A stretch of DNA of 64,000 nucleotides, from assembly GCF_050948215.1 (NCBI RefSeq), contig NC_135158.1:10773822-10837821 (forward strand). The letters run 5' to 3'. The notes beneath the pieces were generated by a model, which did no database searches, had not been told where the DNA came from, and saw only the letters and a program-made list of their open reading frames with translations. This DNA is from Halictus rubicundus (lineage: Eukaryota; Arthropoda; Insecta; Hymenoptera; Halictidae). This document shows, piece by piece, positions 23,909 to 36,500 of the stretch (position 1 is the first letter of the stretch; every line of letters begins with the position of its first letter). Both the position numbers and the translations under genes were made by a program.

Positions 23909-24787
23909 ATGCGAGCAGGAGCTTAAAGAGAGAATTTCAGAGGACGTAGAGAAGTGGATGGGTACGGACTGGTCATGTAAAGCGGAATGAATCTCGCAGC
24001 CGCACGTGGCTTGGCCACGATCCACGCTATTCCAACCACTCTTCGCGTTGTGTAAGCTTTTTATGTCGGGAATTTAAATTAGATACAAACACTTTCCATT
24101 CACAACCGTTGAAATTCGCGCCGCGCCTACCGAATCACCCCGGAGATATTCCGTTATTTCACGGCGTTTTATAGTTCGCTGCTGTGTTCGCCCCTCGTCT
24201 TAGCATTTAAACGAGAATCAAGAGGTCATATTGCGAACGGTATTGAAGATAACCCGCGGGATTTCTGAGGGGATTATTTAAATGTCGGAGAGCTCGGATC
24301 GCGACGTTATTACGAATCGACGCCGAACACGTTATTGTTTGTTGTTCGCCTCTCGCAAACCTATTTTATAAATTAGTAGATCAACATTCTCCAGTATGAG
24401 ACCTACTTCTTAAAGAATCCGTATGATATGGCGGAGTCATTCGTGCCTCGCCGCGTTGGAAATAAGCTCGAGCGACCGTCAATATGTACCATTTTATTCG
24501 CGTGTGACGCTTTTTATTTCGAAATAAGTCCCGGTAATTTTACGATAATTTTGAGGCAATACAAAGCACTTTGTATTCCATCGATGCCTGTTCAGAGCGT
24601 CGGATTAAAATGAAATGACGCGTTTCAATCTGAAAACTTATAGTTAGATTACAAGTGAAAGGGTCAATATTTAAAGGTACCGCGATCGTAAAATCGGAAC
24701 AAAGTAAAATTACGAAATTCGTGGGTAAGCGGACCGAGTGGCCAATTATAGGCAACTTTGATTTTATAGTGTCGTGAATTTCGGCGA

Positions 24788-24907
24788 GTAGTCAGAGCCC
24801 GGCACTGATCGGCCGCGGGTTTACGCGAGTAGTTAAAGTCAGTGCCGGTTAGCCGTGGGCATAAACATGTAGTCGTTGCCGGTACTGGTCAGCCGTGAAC
24901 ATAAGCA
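24788..24907. repeat. Degenerate tandem repeat, three units of about 40 bp
   Basis: GTAGT begins units at 24788, 24829 and 24869, and the internal anchor GCCG[CT]G falls at 24812, 24852 and 24892, exactly 40 bases apart. Each unit carries a TGCCGGTACTGGTCAGCCGT-like block followed by a TTA/ATAA-rich end. A weaker fourth unit may follow to about 24960. It is GC-rich and CpG-rich, unlike the AT-rich array at 10884-11037. Confidence 0.7.
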
Positions 24908-27134
24908 GTAATAAACCGTGGTCAATTCAGTTTGTCGGGTGAAACCGGTCGCCGGTAGTAGCGGCCGATTCGGGTCGATACCCGGTCGAATTGAACATAG
25001 TGCGAGATATCGAAGGTGCCTACCGGGAGGTATAGGTTGAGTAGAGGCGTGCCAAAATGTGATTGCGGCAACATTGCGTCACCGCCAGTGGTCCCGGGGT
25101 ATCTTTGGAGGCTCGTCGTTGGAGAGGACGAAGTAGGATTCTCCTCCTTTCGAAAGCGTCGTTAGGGGCCTTTGGCACAAGGCCAATCACATCGACTGGC
25201 TACTGTGTATGTTTCACCCCGACACAGTGCTACCTTTCCCTACATACGTTCTCTACCCTTGGGTCTAGTTTGGCCTGGCATGGCTCGACTCGGCTCGGCT
25301 CGGCTCGGCTCTGGCTTCTACCATGGTACACGGGAGCGGGAGCAGCAAGGGGTATGGGGATTCTCGTTTCTTGTTTGCACCTATCGCTCACCCACACACC
25401 GAGTGTCTTTCTCCCCTGCAAACATCGATATGACCAATATATTGGAATATGACCAGGACATTGTGTACAGTCCGTTCGAGCATCTACGATCATTCTGACT
25501 TCCTACTTTCCTCGGGAGAAAATTGCTTCGTGACAGAGAGCATATTGCGATACCATAACATTCAAGCGGAGCTAACGCTGAATTCGTGTTATCGGTGATC
25601 GCGTAAAGAGAACAATGCTAACAAGCAACTATTTTACATTGCATCATTGAATGGAACATACACGAACAATAAAGTTCTTCTTTCACTGACATAAAAAAAA
25701 ATGCACAAAATTGAAGATTGTAATAGTATTCCTTGATCAAAACGTTTCAAAACATTTTCATTCTAAAATCAGATATTTCATATGGCTATTATCATGACTT
25801 CAATGTGAAACAATGAGTGTACGATAAAATATTAATTCATCGCATAATTGATGCACATGGAAATTGTAATGCGAGGTATTAAACATGTCTATATACCGCA
25901 TTTATAATTGTCGTATAAAAATTTAATACGTTAAATGCACACAATCCGTTCAGGATATTTAATTGAATCCTGCAAATTATGCTGGATATTATTAGTATCA
26001 ATAAGTATAGAAGCAATTTCTTGTTGAAAGTATTTCGTTCTTTATAAAATATAATTAATCGTAACGTAACATCATCGGAAACAGTTGGCTTTCAGCTTCG
26101 CGATCATCGCTGCTCGCACGTCACCGAAATTATTTGATAGTATCGAAACGCGAAAAGAGGTTGAACGCAGAATGTAGGAGGCGTTCGCCAGTGTGGAGTA
26201 AATGCAGACATCTATTTTACACACGGCACGATTCAGAGAGTTTGCTGCCTGCGATTCAGTCGGTAGCTAAGGAAGAGAGAAAGAGATGGCACGGTTGAAC
26301 TCGAATTAGAAGTGGAGTTTGAGGGAATGAGAGCAGGTAGTTAGCATGCTAATCCCAAAGTGGAAACACTTAAATTCATTACACAAACTACTAATTACGA
26401 GGATAATGAGCCATCGCTAATCGCCGAAAGAATTACACTTCTCCCTCTCGTAGGAGGTCTCGCCGAGGACGCACGGGTGCAGAATCATAGAACGCGAATA
26501 CATCAGCAGCTGGGCGGGGGGAGGGGTGGGGGCGAACAAGTCTGCCGGGGCTGAGTCTTTTGCATTCAACTAAGAACGGTCTCCCAGATCACGTTTTCGA
26601 GCCACGACCGGGGAATTATATCAAAAAGCGATTTTGATCATTGACATTCAGCCGGCGAACGGGAACATGAGTTTCGGTGTAGTTGGGAAAAAGTTTAACG
26701 TATTAATTACGGAAACTTCCACCGGGACGCCGCGCCCCCATCTTTTTTTCTTCTCCTCCGCGTCGCTTTGGCCCGCTTTCTTCTTTTTCTTCGTGGCCTC
26801 CTTCATCTTCCTGGCCGACGGACCGTATCGCATTACTTAATACCGATGCCGACACGAACTGCAAGTTTTTAACGAGGTGAAACGTTTGACACCTCGTAAA
26901 AGAACCCGCCAAACTACAATAGCTTTCTAATATAATGGGTTCTCCTTTCAATTACTTCTTCAAACCCATCAACATTTATAGCATTGAACCTGTCAATCAG
27001 TCGGCAACTTTCGTCGTTTTTCAACGTAATGACATTATTTATTTAGTTCGACTTCGCTGCTCAAAAACGGACTACAGATTTTCTTTTTATGTTGCCAGTG
27101 ATTTCTTTCTTGTTAAATATACATACCTCTGCTA
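24908..27134. other. Non-coding stretch, no gene recognised
   Basis: A GGCTC pentanucleotide array lies at 25282-25310. The stretch 25680-26100 is AT-rich. 26500-26535 is G-rich. 26740-26800 is a T/C-rich run that generates lysine/glutamate-rich minus-strand ORFs. None of the short ORFs shows conserved motifs. The region ends at the TA (27133-27134) that flanks mariner copy 1. Confidence 0.6.
25282..25310. repeat. GGCTC pentanucleotide array
   Basis: About six GGCTC units, one of them variant (GACTC), run from GGCTCGACTC to the CTGG end. It is a second pentanucleotide array in the window, comparable to CTCTG at 15266. Confidence 0.8.
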
Positions 27135-27164
27135 TTACGGGTACCCATAAGTAATTAATTATTT
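27135..27164 (+). repeat. Left terminal inverted repeat, mariner copy 1
   Basis: It begins TTACGGGTACCCATAAGTAA and pairs with the right end at 28291-28320. It differs from the copy 2 left end by C for G at the fourth base and T for C further in. These ends are the presumed transposase binding sites. Confidence 0.9.
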
Positions 27165-27301
27165 GCAAAGAATTTGTCTTGCCTTTAGTTCTGTACCGAT
27201 CGTTGAAGAGGAAACACGTATTCTTTTACAGTTTTTGGTAAAGCAGCCTGTGTCCACAATATTTTAAACTGTATAATTTTTTTGTAAAACCCTGTAATAA
27301 A

Positions 27302-28246
27302 ATGGCGCCATCCGTACCTTTCGAGGATCATATTCGTCATTGCATACTTTTCCATTTTCATGCGGGATTTCATGCAACGGTAACAACAAAGAAAATTTGC
27401 GTTGTTTATGGAGATGTATTGAAGGTCAACAAGTGTCAGGGTTGGTTAAGATGGATTGCTGCTGGTGATTATGATGACGAAATGGATGACCAGTTAAATT
27501 TGATAATGACACCCTAAAATCTCTAGTGGAAGCTGATCCAAAATTAAGTATACGAGAATTATCGAGAAGCTTTTACACGAAATATGTGTATATGTATATG
27601 GCAAGGAATATGTGTATGAATATTCGTCGATCAATTTGCACTCCATTGCTATCCAGATTTCGTAGAGATCCATTTCTTAGCAAAATCATTACCGGAGATG
27701 AAAAATGGATTCTCTGTGATAACATAAGGCGTTCCAAGCAATGGCTGTCTGCAAATCAAACCGCAATATCAACCCCTAAACCTAGCTTATCACTTGGAAA
27801 GGTGTTACTGTGCATTTGGTGGGACTGTCGTGGCATAATTCACTTTGAGTTGTTGAAACCTGGAGAAACAATTACTGTTGAGTTGTATTGTCAGCAATTA
27901 CAACGGCTGTAATTCAGAACTATTGAAAAAGAGGGCATCTTTAGTCCACAGAACAGGTGTAATACTGCAAATTGACAATGCCCGGCACCATACAACGAAA
28001 CTCACTCAGGAAAAAATCAAAGAATTGCAATGGGAAGTTTTACCGCACCCCCGTGCTCACCGGATATTGCTCCCTCTGATTATGATGTTTTCAGATCTCT
28101 GGAGCATTATTTAAGAAATAATCACTTGTGTAGAAGATGCAAGGAGGCATCTTGAGTCATATTTTGCTTCACGAGCCCTGGATTTCTATAAAAGGGGGAT
28201 TGAAAATTTGCAGGAAAGATGGCAAACTGATTTTATAATAAATTAA
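27302..28246 (+). pseudogene. Mariner transposase pseudogene, copy 1
   Basis: The frame starts at ATG 27302 (MAPSVPFEDHIRHCILFHFH) with the N-terminal helix-turn-helix region. A 13-bp deletion near 27471 shifts the frame. It resumes as EADPKLSIRELSR, then TGDEKWILCDN with the first catalytic aspartate, then PKPSLSLGKVLLCIWWD. An extra T near 27910 shifts it again, followed by LQIDNARHH (second aspartate). The third catalytic aspartate, in the APSD motif, is preserved in copy 2 but here sits in a segment with further frame breaks (about 28050-28090). The second helix-turn-helix segment, between RELSR and ICTPLLSR, is shortened and replaced by a tyrosine/methionine-rich stretch, as in copy 2. 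At least three frame disruptions make it a clear pseudogene. Confidence 0.93.
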
Positions 28247-28290
28247 GAAATAAATACCTGAATTTACTACAAAGTTTGTTTTAGATTTCA

Positions 28291-28320
28291 AAATAATTGA
28301 TTACTTATGGGTCCCCCTAA
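28291..28320 (-). repeat. Right terminal inverted repeat, mariner copy 1
   Basis: It ends ATTACTTATGGGTCCCCCTA followed by A and then the flanking TA. Its reverse complement matches the left end with mismatches at positions 4 and 8 and at the AATTAA/AATCAA site. Confidence 0.9.
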
Positions 28321-30868
28321 TATATAAAATATTTTTATTTCTGTTACTCTGTCAGATTATGCAAGATCGCATGTTTATGAGAATCTGAAACTGTCGAGCT
28401 CGTACTTTGCAGAGTAGAACAATGTGGTCTCAAAAAGTTGCAGAACAGAAAATAGAAAAAGAAAAGAAACTTCAAAGCGCTCGTGGAAAAAAACTGTGTA
28501 GTTGAGCACTAACCGGTATAAACACGCGAGCACGAAACGTAAACGCGTCTGCACGCATCGGCGTCTCGCGCCAAACTCCGTCTTTCCAATCCTCCCACGG
28601 TTATAAATCCCAGAGGTTCGACCGTCACGGTGCGCGTTGGATTCGGATTATTGCCCGCCAAATTAATCTTTGGAAATTGTTTCAGGACGGCCGCGAATAA
28701 CGAATAATGAAACGCTCGTGAATTTTAAATTAAAACGTCGTCTCGCAGGATTGATGACTCGCAATAACGAGAGTTTATTTCCCGCAGAAATATGTTCACA
28801 GGTAATACGCTTAGGTTTCTAATAAGATTATAAAAGTAATGTTCAAGTTTACCGTAAAATAAGTCTCCAGATTCGCAAATTATTATAATCTACAGACTGG
28901 TCGCACTGTGAAGTTTAGCAATTTCTGTATTTAAGGGTAGTTGCAATTTTATTCTTTTTTGTTTTTGCAAGGTTTTGGTAAGTTGGTCCTTCGTTGGATG
29001 TTCTGGAGAGATAAAGTTAAGAATATCTTCGGTAGTTAGGTTACGAAATAATCCATGACGGTCCCTTCGTGCTCGTGTTTGCGCCCATTCTCAAGGGCTC
29101 GTGGGTATGTCTGAATAAATACTTGATTCAGTCTAAGAGGCTTTATAGTACCGCATTTCTGCGTCGAGTAGGACCAACACTTGGACTGACCCGTTGGGTT
29201 GAGCATAACTTTACCGTGGTCCACAAGGGGTTGCGGGGATGGGGGTGTAGGGAATGGCAGTAGCAAGGGACGTGACTGGCCTACGAGGGGTGGCATTACG
29301 CCTAGACGAGCCCGGATCAGCGATACGGCGCCAATCTCTAACCAGTCTCAACCTCCAAAGCACGTATATCGTTACGCTCATGACGCCATGCGCCATGCAA
29401 CCGAGTCTATCTTCTTCGAGCGCCTTCCATGTAGCCGCACATCTACAACACGAAGACTCCGCGCGATGCGACGTTCTGTCCCTCAAGGAAGAAAAATTTT
29501 GTGTGCCTCGTATGCGAGACGAAAGATAGACGAACAGCATTCCCGGATATATGAACATGCTGCCAAAGATCAGCGTGACCTTGACTCTCTCCACATGGTG
29601 GACGGATACTTAAATGATAGTATGAAATAATTCGCAACTCTTTTCTCGCGAAAAAACAGCCCAGAATAATGTCATTAATCTGGAGTGACCATCATCGGAT
29701 TCCCGTTATAATTCATATTGACAGCTCACATGATTCAAACGGGATAAACAAAAAGTGCGGAATGGTATCAAATTTAATAGTCCCTGACAGATGATACTTG
29801 ACACATGATATAGGATAGAATTCAGGATGGATGATATACGATACATGGCGGACAGTACATAATGACGGTGTACTATACACAGTATACTGTCCATATATAA
29901 TATGCGGTAACATGATACGGTCAATTTACTATTCAAGTATTGTCATTTCGAAACAATGTAATTTATAGTCTTGTAACGTCATGATCCGTTTGTAATTAAT
30001 TAGAAATTGATATACTTTGTGAACAGCTTTGAAATAGCTGTTTTGAAATCACTTTACATGAGAATATTAAATGTTCCAAACAATGTTTGAACAGAAATGT
30101 TCAAAAGCTTTTCAACGCTCCAACATTTTGCGCTGCTTATAAGGACCTGAATGTTTATTAATTGGACCTATTGCTGTTGGTCTTTAGAAAATATCAAAAA
30201 AAGCAATTGTAATTTGCCAACCAATCAAGAAAATGCGACAGCCGCCATTACAGCGAGATCGCGTCGAGTAACGCTGCACGACTTAAAACTTTTTCCCGAC
30301 CACGCAAAGGTTCCACGGAATAATTAGAGCGGGGCAGCCAGAAATTAATGACCGGTGTCACTTAAAAGTACAAGGCTTCTTCGAAAGCCGGAGCCGAGGC
30401 GTTTCAGAATCAGCGGCGAAGCCGCGAAGTTCGTTAAGGAGGTCCGGCGCCGTTTTAACTTGAACAGGTTGCATATCTTGGTCGAATAAAGGATCTGCTT
30501 GTAATTTGTCGTGAACGAAACGGACACGAGCGTCAGGCTAACCTTTGCTACGTGTAAAGACGTCGTTTACATGCAAACAGCGTATGCCGGGTAACTGGGC
30601 TCGTAAAGAAGCAGCGCAAGATACCCCGTCCAATGGTAATTTCGATCTCGTAGATAGGGAGTTACAGTACGCGGACTGTAATTACTCTCGCGCTACCCCC
30701 TTATACTTTGTTATCATGTATGCCTACATGGAAATGCCCGGGACTTGAAAGTTCGCCTGATTTTCCAGATAGTATATGCGCGGCTGTTTGGTTTATTCGA
30801 ACGTGTAGCCCGGCGGCGGCAGCGCCCAGCGGCCGATATATTGTTTTCACACGCCAGCCGGTCACACA

Positions 30869-30912
30869 CGTACATACATACATGTATGTACATATATATG
30901 TACATATATATT
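30869..30912. repeat. TACA/TATA microsatellite, partly palindromic
   Basis: CGTACATACATACATGTATGTACATATATATGTACATATA alternates TACA and TATA motifs. The central GTACATACATACATGTATGTAC part is nearly self-complementary. It explains the cysteine/tyrosine-rich short ORFs on both strands here. Confidence 0.85.
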
Positions 30913-31124
30913 TCAGTAATTAACCCTAAACTTAGAATGCAGCCCAAGAGATTAACCCGAACTCCACTTTGGGTCTAGGGTCAATTTATCGGTGGGCCGG
31001 GAACAGTAATTTTCTGCTGCTTAATACCTACGGCAGGGCTTTCCTAATATTCTACACTTTTGCTGAAACGCACGGAATTGAATTCCTATTAAAGTTTCGG
31101 TAGAACTCGATTAGAAAGGGGTCC

Positions 31125-31160
31125 GAGGCGAGGCGAGGCAAGGTGAGGCAAGGCGAGGCC
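31125..31160. repeat. GAGGC pentanucleotide array, imperfect
   Basis: About seven units of GAGGC or AAGGC/AAGGT lie in tandem on the + strand, a third pentanucleotide array in the window. Confidence 0.8.
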
Positions 31161-33009
31161 AGAGGGGGCAGGTGTAGGCGTGGCGGGGCCGATGGTTAAA
31201 ATATTCGTGGCCACAGACACGAACGTCAGAAACGCAGAACTTAGCCGAGTCAACGTTGAGAAGTTTAAACGGGTGCACTCGTTCCTCCGTGTTTGACGAG
31301 GCATTTCAGGAAGAAAGTACTTTTGCTGACTTTGTTAATAACTTGTAACTCGGTTTCCACATCGGGATTGTGTACATTCATCGCCCGCGCATAAAGTTTA
31401 ATATCTAATTGATACTTTTGTGTAGGTCGTAGAGCCACATTCGGCGTATCAGCGATCTCGGTTGATTTCGCGATTCCGGTGCCAGCAGCTTTTCCGAAAC
31501 TTCGAGTTATACTTCGGGCAGCATGATGAATATGCATGGACGACGGTAAAACGGATACAGAGGCTGCGGATGTTAATGTACTATTTTTTTCGCATTATGT
31601 AATTTAGAGTTACCATATTTTTGTTCAGGGAAAGCTTGATATTTTATTCCGCGAGGTTGCAGAATTAACGTTGTAGCGTATTTAACGACCCAGAATACAA
31701 TAATCGTTATGCAACCTTCAAGTGCGCATGAACTTCCATGTTCACGTCGAAAGTATGGATTTAAAATATATTCTTCTGTGGCAGTAGGGTTTATAATAAT
31801 TACAAGACAAGTATAATTTGGGCATTTTAACCAACGTGGTAATTTTGATATTGGTAGTAATTCCGGTTTCACATCGTCTAGGAATTATTCTTCATACTCT
31901 ATTGTAATACGGAAGAGATGACTGCGTACAATTAATCGTTACCGTTATGTACAGTGATATGTTGCCGCAGATATGCTGGTGTTACAAATATGACATTGAA
32001 GAATATAAATGCAAGCAACGATCACGATATATTAGCTGAATGAAGCACTTACTTTTTCATTGAAGAGATAAACATCCACCGTAATTAACATAAAGCAATT
32101 AACCCAGAGGAAATGCATCGATCATTCAAGATTATCTTCGGACCGCGTTCGTCAAATTGCAATTCAAGAGGGTAATTACACTTCAGCAAGCAAGACTGTT
32201 GCAGAGAAATGGATTACCAGAACATCATTCTGCGTGTTGTGAAATATAATTTCAGGTTTTTGTAACGAGAGGTGCCGGGAAACAAACATTAATTTCTGTG
32301 AAATTTCAATTACGAGCCTCTCAACAATTATTACGCGAAGGAGGAGAAGTTTAAAATAAATGAAACACATTTCATCAATGCGTTAAACAACCACAAATAA
32401 CATATATTACAGAATATTATATTTACTACTATTTACGCCTTTGTCTATTCTCTTCGGCATTTCTGATGTTAAAACATTTTTTTAAAAAAAGTTCCATGGC
32501 TCGCGGTTTAAATGGAGCCTACTCAAAAGTTCTAGAACTCTTTCGATCCCTGAAGTTTAACACGATACAGGGAGCAATTGTGCAGGTGAATTCGCACAGG
32601 GTGGATAAGGGCAACATCTTGCGTGTTGCGAATTACAAGTTGGATAAGTCAATAGCCCGGGAGAACGTAATGTTCACTACTGTTGGTTCGTGTGTTTTAG
32701 AAGATTAGTTGCCAAAGAGGGTGGGGGTGGTTGGGTTGAAGGAGGAATAGAAGGGTTCGGGTTGTTCTTGCTGCGAGAGATAATGGGATCGTGCTGTCAG
32801 GCTGACGGATAACATAATACTTCGAATTGTTTACACTATTCCATTTCCCATTGAACGCCTAACCAGCGTTCCCTCTTCCGTTAATTAATACCGCAAATTT
32901 TAGGAGAAAGAGAAACTGCGCGTAATGAATAGCGAAGGGAAAACGGATAGCAGGTAAAATATCACAATGCCGCAGAGGGATGGGACGAGATAGGTAATCA
33001 TTAGCAATT

Positions 33010-33510
33010 TCGTATCGGGTGTCTTAACTGACTGATGTAGTCTACCTTATTATACAATGTTGCGTAAAGTGTAGACTAAACGGCTGGTACTAATATCATT
33101 TAAAATAATAATGAATATATTTCTCAAAAGGTACTGAACGAGATTTAAGGTCATTGAGCTTAAAGGACAACAGTGTTTATCATTTTATGAATATGTATCC
33201 TAAAATGTGTTTGACTCTTCTATCATAAATTCTATATAAAACCAAATAATTTTGTTAAAAATCGCGTTTACGATTGTGGTCGAATCGATATAAACATTTC
33301 TGGCGATCATAGTACTCATCGAGTCTTTACCGCAACATTATACTTTGGCGACGCAGAGCGGAAGAAAGAGGCATCGTTGCTGAAGGAGAGCCAGTGAACC
33401 GTGCTGATCAGAGGAAGGAAAATGGCGCCTCCTTATCATCCGGCCGGTGTGTCTGAATCACTGATGGATTTGCCACCTCTTCAGCTGTTATCCGATATCA
33501 CCTAATCGTC
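33010..33510 (+). other. Possible relic of an LTR retrotransposon 5' end
   Basis: CGCAACATTATACTTTGGCGACGCAGAGCGG at about 33330-33360 resembles the junction of an LTR 3' end (…CAACA) with a TGGCGAC-type primer-binding site, as in arthropod Ty3/gypsy or BEL elements. About 60 bp later an ATG in good context (33422, AAAATGGCGCC) opens a 27-codon frame that stops at the TAA at 33503-33505. No second LTR, polypurine tract or pol sequence is visible. The assignment is tentative and could be chance. Confidence 0.2.
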
Positions 33511-36500
33511 TCCTTGCATTGTTCTCTTAACCGCAAACGAGTTCCGTTTCAAGAGACACAGCATACTTGCCAGCGAGGCGCGTTGTTCCCCGCGCGGATG
33601 AGCTGTTAACCGCAGAACCAAGCCATTGTTCGATAATGAAGACTGATGACAGGATGTTAACGTTGAGCCGAATGAGCTTCACCCTGCGACAAGAAACCGT
33701 CGTTGGTTTATTAGACGTCGTTCGCGATACACTCACACTCTTTGTTTCAATGTAGTGACAAACGGTCCGTGATGCAACGGATTAATGAACTTGTAACAGC
33801 CCGGACGAAGCTCGCTGACGAAGGGCTGCCGAAGGGCTGCCGGCCCTATGAATTTACAAATCACCTATCCATTCTTTTAAGATTCCCCGTGTTGTGACGG
33901 TTCGATCGACAGGTTACTGATCCGAACGCATGAAACACGCTGGGACGTAGATAAATTAGTTGCGTGATTAACGCGATCGTCGCCGGCATGTGTGCTCGCG
34001 ACAACCATAATTCAATACTGTGATCGGCAAAGGTCAAATTAATCCTTTCGATGTTGAGTCTGTGTGTGGCACAGGCGACCACAGTGTTCAATTTGTGGTA
34101 TCTGAGAGGAATTTGATATACTATGATTTTTATGTTGTTTATTATATGTATTATAATGCTTATTGTATGCACTTATTATACCTACTTTTTATGTTGTGAT
34201 TTATATGAATACATCATTTGAATAATATAAAATACAGCATTGATTATATCCTTTTTGGTAAATCATTCTTTTGAGGTACAGCGGCATCTATCAAAATATT
34301 CGGTAAACTTCTAAGTAAGATTAGGTTTGCTCTTGTTTCCTTCCTCCAAAATCCTATTTCCTAAAATTACACTCATAAAAAGTCTTGCATCATCCAATAT
34401 CGAAGAGAGCTTCTCTTCGACGTTGAAATCTAGTAGTAAAGTCAACGCATGTGTGGAACAGGGGATTCGAGTGCGGCAGACAGAATGCATACGAAAATTC
34501 TGGTAAATCATAGTCTCAAACAACAGTTTCAGTAACATTACTTCTTCGAATTTAAAAATATTATCGAATTTAAATATATACTTAATTCTACACAAACGCG
34601 CATTCGTTAAACAAAGACATATTATTAAAATCTCTATTTTTGCTGAATGTGTCAATGTAGCTTTCTTAAGCAATTTCCAACGCGTTTTTTAAATAAATTC
34701 ATGAAGGCATTCAGTTTTTATATAAAGAAGATGATCTTTTGTATATAAAAAAAAAAAACGGAAAAGTCAGAGAAAGCAAAGAAAAAATAATTCCATATTA
34801 TTAGTTCATGGTTCATTCCATTGCAATATGCATAAAATCCAATAAATACAATTTCATACAAATCTATTTTGCAGCATCTTGAAAACTAGATGAAATCATT
34901 AGTCGAAGTTCTCAAGTTGGCTAACTACTATGATATACATAGTGGAGCCGTAGAGAATGGAGGATGAAAATGGAATCAGCGGCAAAGAAGGGAGGAAAGA
35001 AGAAAGTTAAATAAGAAAAGGGAGGGGTCGGGCAAAAGTGCGAGGCATAGAAAGAATTTCAGATAGCTGAGCGGAGTCGAAAATCAGAAAGGACGACAGT
35101 ATAATCTGTCGCGGCCGAGGCAAAGGGGAAATTTTCAAGGGGATGTACGTACCTACCTACTTACCTGAAAAGGGTACCATTCGCCTTGCCGTAATGGTCC
35201 GGGATTTTGAATGTCGCCGGTACGATAAGGGACGGAAAGGAAGCCATTATCGTGCTACGTGATCTTCAACGTACGAGCGGAGCGTACTTCTTAACCATTA
35301 CATCCCCAGGTTCTTATATTTTCGAAATATGTCGCAAACGTGGCTTGATACCTTACCATAAAAAATATGAAAAATTAGCTTATATTTTTTTCTTATATTC
35401 TACTTGAAAATTTTGTTCATTATCCTAATTGATGTGGCAGGTGCTTTCATTAGCCCTTTCCACTACGATTTATTCTACAGTTACAGCGAACTACCGCTTG
35501 CAAAAATTATTCGATGTTTATTCAAGAATAATAATTCATATTTTGAAAGAAAATATATAAAGTAAATATTGATGTAACAATGAACATGTTTGTTCTTTCT
35601 TTCTCTATATTGCTATTATTTTTGAAAAATTTAAAACGTAACTCGACACTCCATATTAATAGAGTAGCGGTAATTCTAAGATTTTCACTGCACTGATGGT
35701 ATCAGCAGCGACTTCTGAAGGCTATAGGATTAAGACCGTGCCGCAGCCATGCACAGAAACGAGGGTTGGAACAAGCATTGTCCGATCCGGCTGGTTACCA
35801 GCGTCGTAAACGGTAATCTTGTTATCAGTGAGTCATGCATAGTAATAAAATTAGTCTGTATCGGTGCAACGCGCGGGGGGGGGGGGGAAGGGGGCAATAA
35901 AAGAGAAAAAAAAACGAAAGTTCATATCGCGGCTATTTGGTCGGAATCGACGTTTGAAAACTTGGCTGGCGTGCTTAACACTTGGAGTTGGCGAGGGTTC
36001 CGCGATAAACTTTCCATTTCCACGCGCTGATTTCGCGTCGTGCCCAAAGAAAGCGCTTCGTGATAAAGCTATCCTCCTCGTATTCGAGTCGTTTATTATC
36101 GGGCTGGCACGTTATCGTGCCTTATATTTTCGAGATACACACCGAGCAAACGGGCATGCAACAGTACACAGAGGAGAGCCGTGTGTCGGTCTCTCGCGCG
36201 AGAGAGCCCCGCAGGAATTATTGGTCTACTACGAGGAGAGAGAGAGAGAGAGCCGAGGGTTATCGCAGTTATCGCGCCACCGGAAACGGACCGTTCGTCT
36301 AATTATTCCAAGGCCTTTTCTATACTCACCCTCTCTGACACCCCCTCCTGGTGCCGGGCCCACCCACGCCCCTCTGTCCCGTACGACGACGGTTTTCGAA
36401 GGGAACCGCGTTATTGAGGAGAGCCGGAGAAGGAACGCAAACGGGCGCGTCGGTGGGGGTGTGGGTGTTCCAGGGAGGGCCCTCCTTTCATACCGAAACG

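Larger units (their letters stand above)
18114..24787. other. Non-coding stretch, no gene recognised
   Basis: This holds a CT run near 18737-18753, a GAGC/GAGCGA-rich run at 18784-18813, a fragment of the TAGACTGC repeat at 19981-20003 and the palindrome at 23421-23480. A GA run at 23888-23908 lies inside overlapping ORFs on both strands (23556-23990 +, 23573-24025 -). An AT-rich segment (22045-22400) begins CAGTGAATCCAAAAAAG, reminiscent of a decayed Tc1-type end. No protein-coding signature was recognised. Confidence 0.6.
27135..28320 (+). mobile_element. Mariner (DD34D) transposon, decayed copy 1
   Basis: A 1186-bp element lies between TA dinucleotides (27133-27134 and 28321-28322). Its imperfect terminal inverted repeats of about 30 bp end in CCCATAAGTAAT on both sides. 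Untranslated flanks of about 165 and 75 bp surround a transposase pseudogene. It is nearly colinear with copy 2 at 46940 but carries private deletions: 13 bp near 27471, several bases near 28118 and about 18 bp near 28230. TA target duplication, end structure and length are all standard for the mariner family, in which a single transposase binds the ends and cuts and pastes the element. This copy cannot encode an active enzyme. Confidence 0.95.
28321..33009. other. Non-coding stretch, no gene recognised
   Basis: A GATAC/ATAC-rich scrambled simple repeat occupies about 29790-29910. An ACATACATGTATGTACATAT microsatellite lies at 30869-30912 and a GAGGC array at 31125-31160. ORFs near 29199-29630 on both strands overlap each other and show no motif. 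The region 31560-32480 is AT-rich. An 80-codon ORF (32466-32708) was examined and not recognised. Confidence 0.6.

Noticed and set aside
23556..24025. 144- and 150-codon ORFs on opposite strands over the same bases
   Set aside because: Both cross a GA microsatellite; mirrored open frames of this kind are compositional. No conserved residues recognised.
24940..25000. Possible tRNA-like segment (GGGTCGATACCCGGTCGAATTG)
   Set aside because: It has a loose B-box resemblance but no cloverleaf, A-box or acceptor stem pairing could be drawn.
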